A stretch of DNA of 6,832 bases from Gp6-AA40 sp050742535 (GTDB lineage Bacteria; Acidobacteriota; Vicinamibacteria; Vicinamibacterales; UBA2999), in NCBI GenBank assembly GCA_050742535.1, contig JBOGIQ010000332.1, positions 1-6,832 of the forward strand, read 5' to 3'. The translations under genes were made by a program, and so were the position numbers. Of the stretch, positions 6,100-6,832 are shown piece after piece. The notes under the pieces were generated by a model. That model had not been told where the DNA came from. It saw only the letters and a program-made list of their open reading frames with translations, and did no database searches. Numbering within the stretch: the stretch's first letter is position 1; each line of letters starts with the position of its first letter.

Positions 6100-6832
6100 A
6101 ACGGATTCTCGCCCTGGTCGCAAAGGACTTCGCCGAGCTGCGGCACAGCCCGGGCATCTTCGTCCCGGCGCTGCTGACAGGCATGGGCGCGATTCTGTAT
6201 CCGTTCGCCATCGCCGTGATCATTCCGGCCGTCACGGGCGAGCGTCTCTCGGACTCGAGCGATTTCGAGATTGCCGAACTGTTCAATCGAACCGAGCCGG
6301 CCATTCGCGGCCTCAGCGCCGAGGGAGCGATCCAGGCGTTCATTTTTCAGCAGGCGCTCGCGCTGCTCGTCGGCATCACCACGGTCACGGGCGGCATGTC
6401 GGTCGCCGCGCACAGCGTGATCGGGGAAAAGCAGGCGCGCACGCTCGAGCCGCTGCTCGCCACGCCGCTCCGCACCGGCGAACTGCTGGCGGCGAAGGTC
6501 ATCAGCGCCGCTGTTCCCGGCGTCGTCCTCACGATCTGCTGCTTCGTGGCGTATGTCGTGCTCATCGCGATCTTTGCCGAGCCGCGGGTCTGGACGGCGC
6601 TGCTGACGGCCCGCTCTCTCGGGCTCGTTTTCCTGATCGGCCCGCTCGCCGCCCTGCTCGGCCTGCAACTGGCGGTGTGCGCCTCGTCACGCGTGAACGA
6701 TCCGCGCAGCGCGCAGCAGCTCGGCGCCATCGTCCTCATCATTCCCGTCGGCGTGCTGCAGGTGGCCCAGTTCGTCGGCGGTGTCGTGCTGAGCGGAACA
6801 ATCCTGATTGCGATTGGCGCAGTACTGACGGC
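6096..6832 (+). CDS. ABC-2 type permease, N-terminal part (runs off window)
   Basis: The frame is open from the ATG at 6096 to the window edge, giving 245 complete codons with no stop. The start overlaps the ATPase stop by four bases. The protein begins MKRILALVAKDFAELRHSPG, a cytoplasmic lead of the ABC-2 permease type. A first helix (about 21-46) is followed by a polar external loop (about 47-78), and further helices lie near 82-108, 133-162, 174-199 and 207-232. Between the second and third helices is EKQARTLEPLLATPLRTGE (111-129), the conserved cytoplasmic coupling segment of ABC-2 permeases such as NatB-like exporters. It should form the membrane channel for the preceding ATPase. The substrate cannot be deduced; drug, sodium or polysaccharide export are all known in the family. 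Length beyond the edge is unknown. Confidence 0.9.
   Translation, partial: MKRILALVAKDFAELRHSPGIFVPALLTGMGAILYPFAIAVIIPAVTGERLSDSSDFEIAELFNRTEPAIRGLSAEGAIQAFIFQQALALLVGITTVTGGMSVAAHSVIGEKQARTLEPLLATPLRTGELLAAKVISAAVPGVVLTICCFVAYVVLIAIFAEPRVWTALLTARSLGLVFLIGPLAALLGLQLAVCASSRVNDPRSAQQLGAIVLIIPVGVLQVAQFVGGVVLSGTILIAIGAVLT

Noticed and set aside
5023..6123. Long open frame on the - strand across the ABC gene and the repeat (366 codons)
   Set aside because: It translates the heptad repeat into low-complexity sequence and mirrors the ABC ATPase; it shows no family motifs.

Overview
This is a gene-dense, GC-rich window from a bacterial chromosome. All seven genes lie on the + strand, and no gap exceeds about 160 bp. 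The codon bias, the MurJ/MFS/rhomboid string, a fused alpha-beta E1 dehydrogenase and the style of the intergenic repeats would suit an acidobacterium (Vicinamibacteria-like). That assignment is inference from style only, because no rRNA or marker gene is present.

Layout. (1) 1-2361: the 3' end of a lipid II flippase gene (murJ-like), a 12-TM MFS transporter of the fosmidomycin-resistance (Fsr) type, and a rhomboid serine protease. They are packed with a 4-bp overlap and a 4-bp gap, so they look like one transcription unit of membrane proteins. (2) 2362-2465: an AT-rich inverted repeat. (3) 2466-2810: a small KdgF-like cupin. (4) 2811-2875: a short gap with a GC-rich stem-loop. (5) 2876-5026: a fused E1 alpha/beta 2-oxoacid (branched-chain-type) dehydrogenase. 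(6) 5027-5187: a gap filled entirely by a 7-bp-periodic inverted repeat. (7) 5188-6832: an ABC-2 type exporter, with the ATPase gene overlapping a permease gene that runs off the window.

The genes form at least two tight units (murJ-MFS-rhomboid and ATPase-permease) around two more isolated enzyme genes. The E1 needs E2 (lipoyl acyltransferase) and E3 partners that are not in the window.

No defence, CRISPR or phage system is present. The unusual material is intergenic. All three gaps longer than about 30 bp carry a stem-loop. The two largest are built the same way, from facing arms of degenerate 7-bp units, but from unrelated heptads (GCAACAT-like and GGACNAA-like). The second begins inside the stop codon of one gene and contains the ribosome-binding site of the next. 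These elements are the best candidates for something undescribed.
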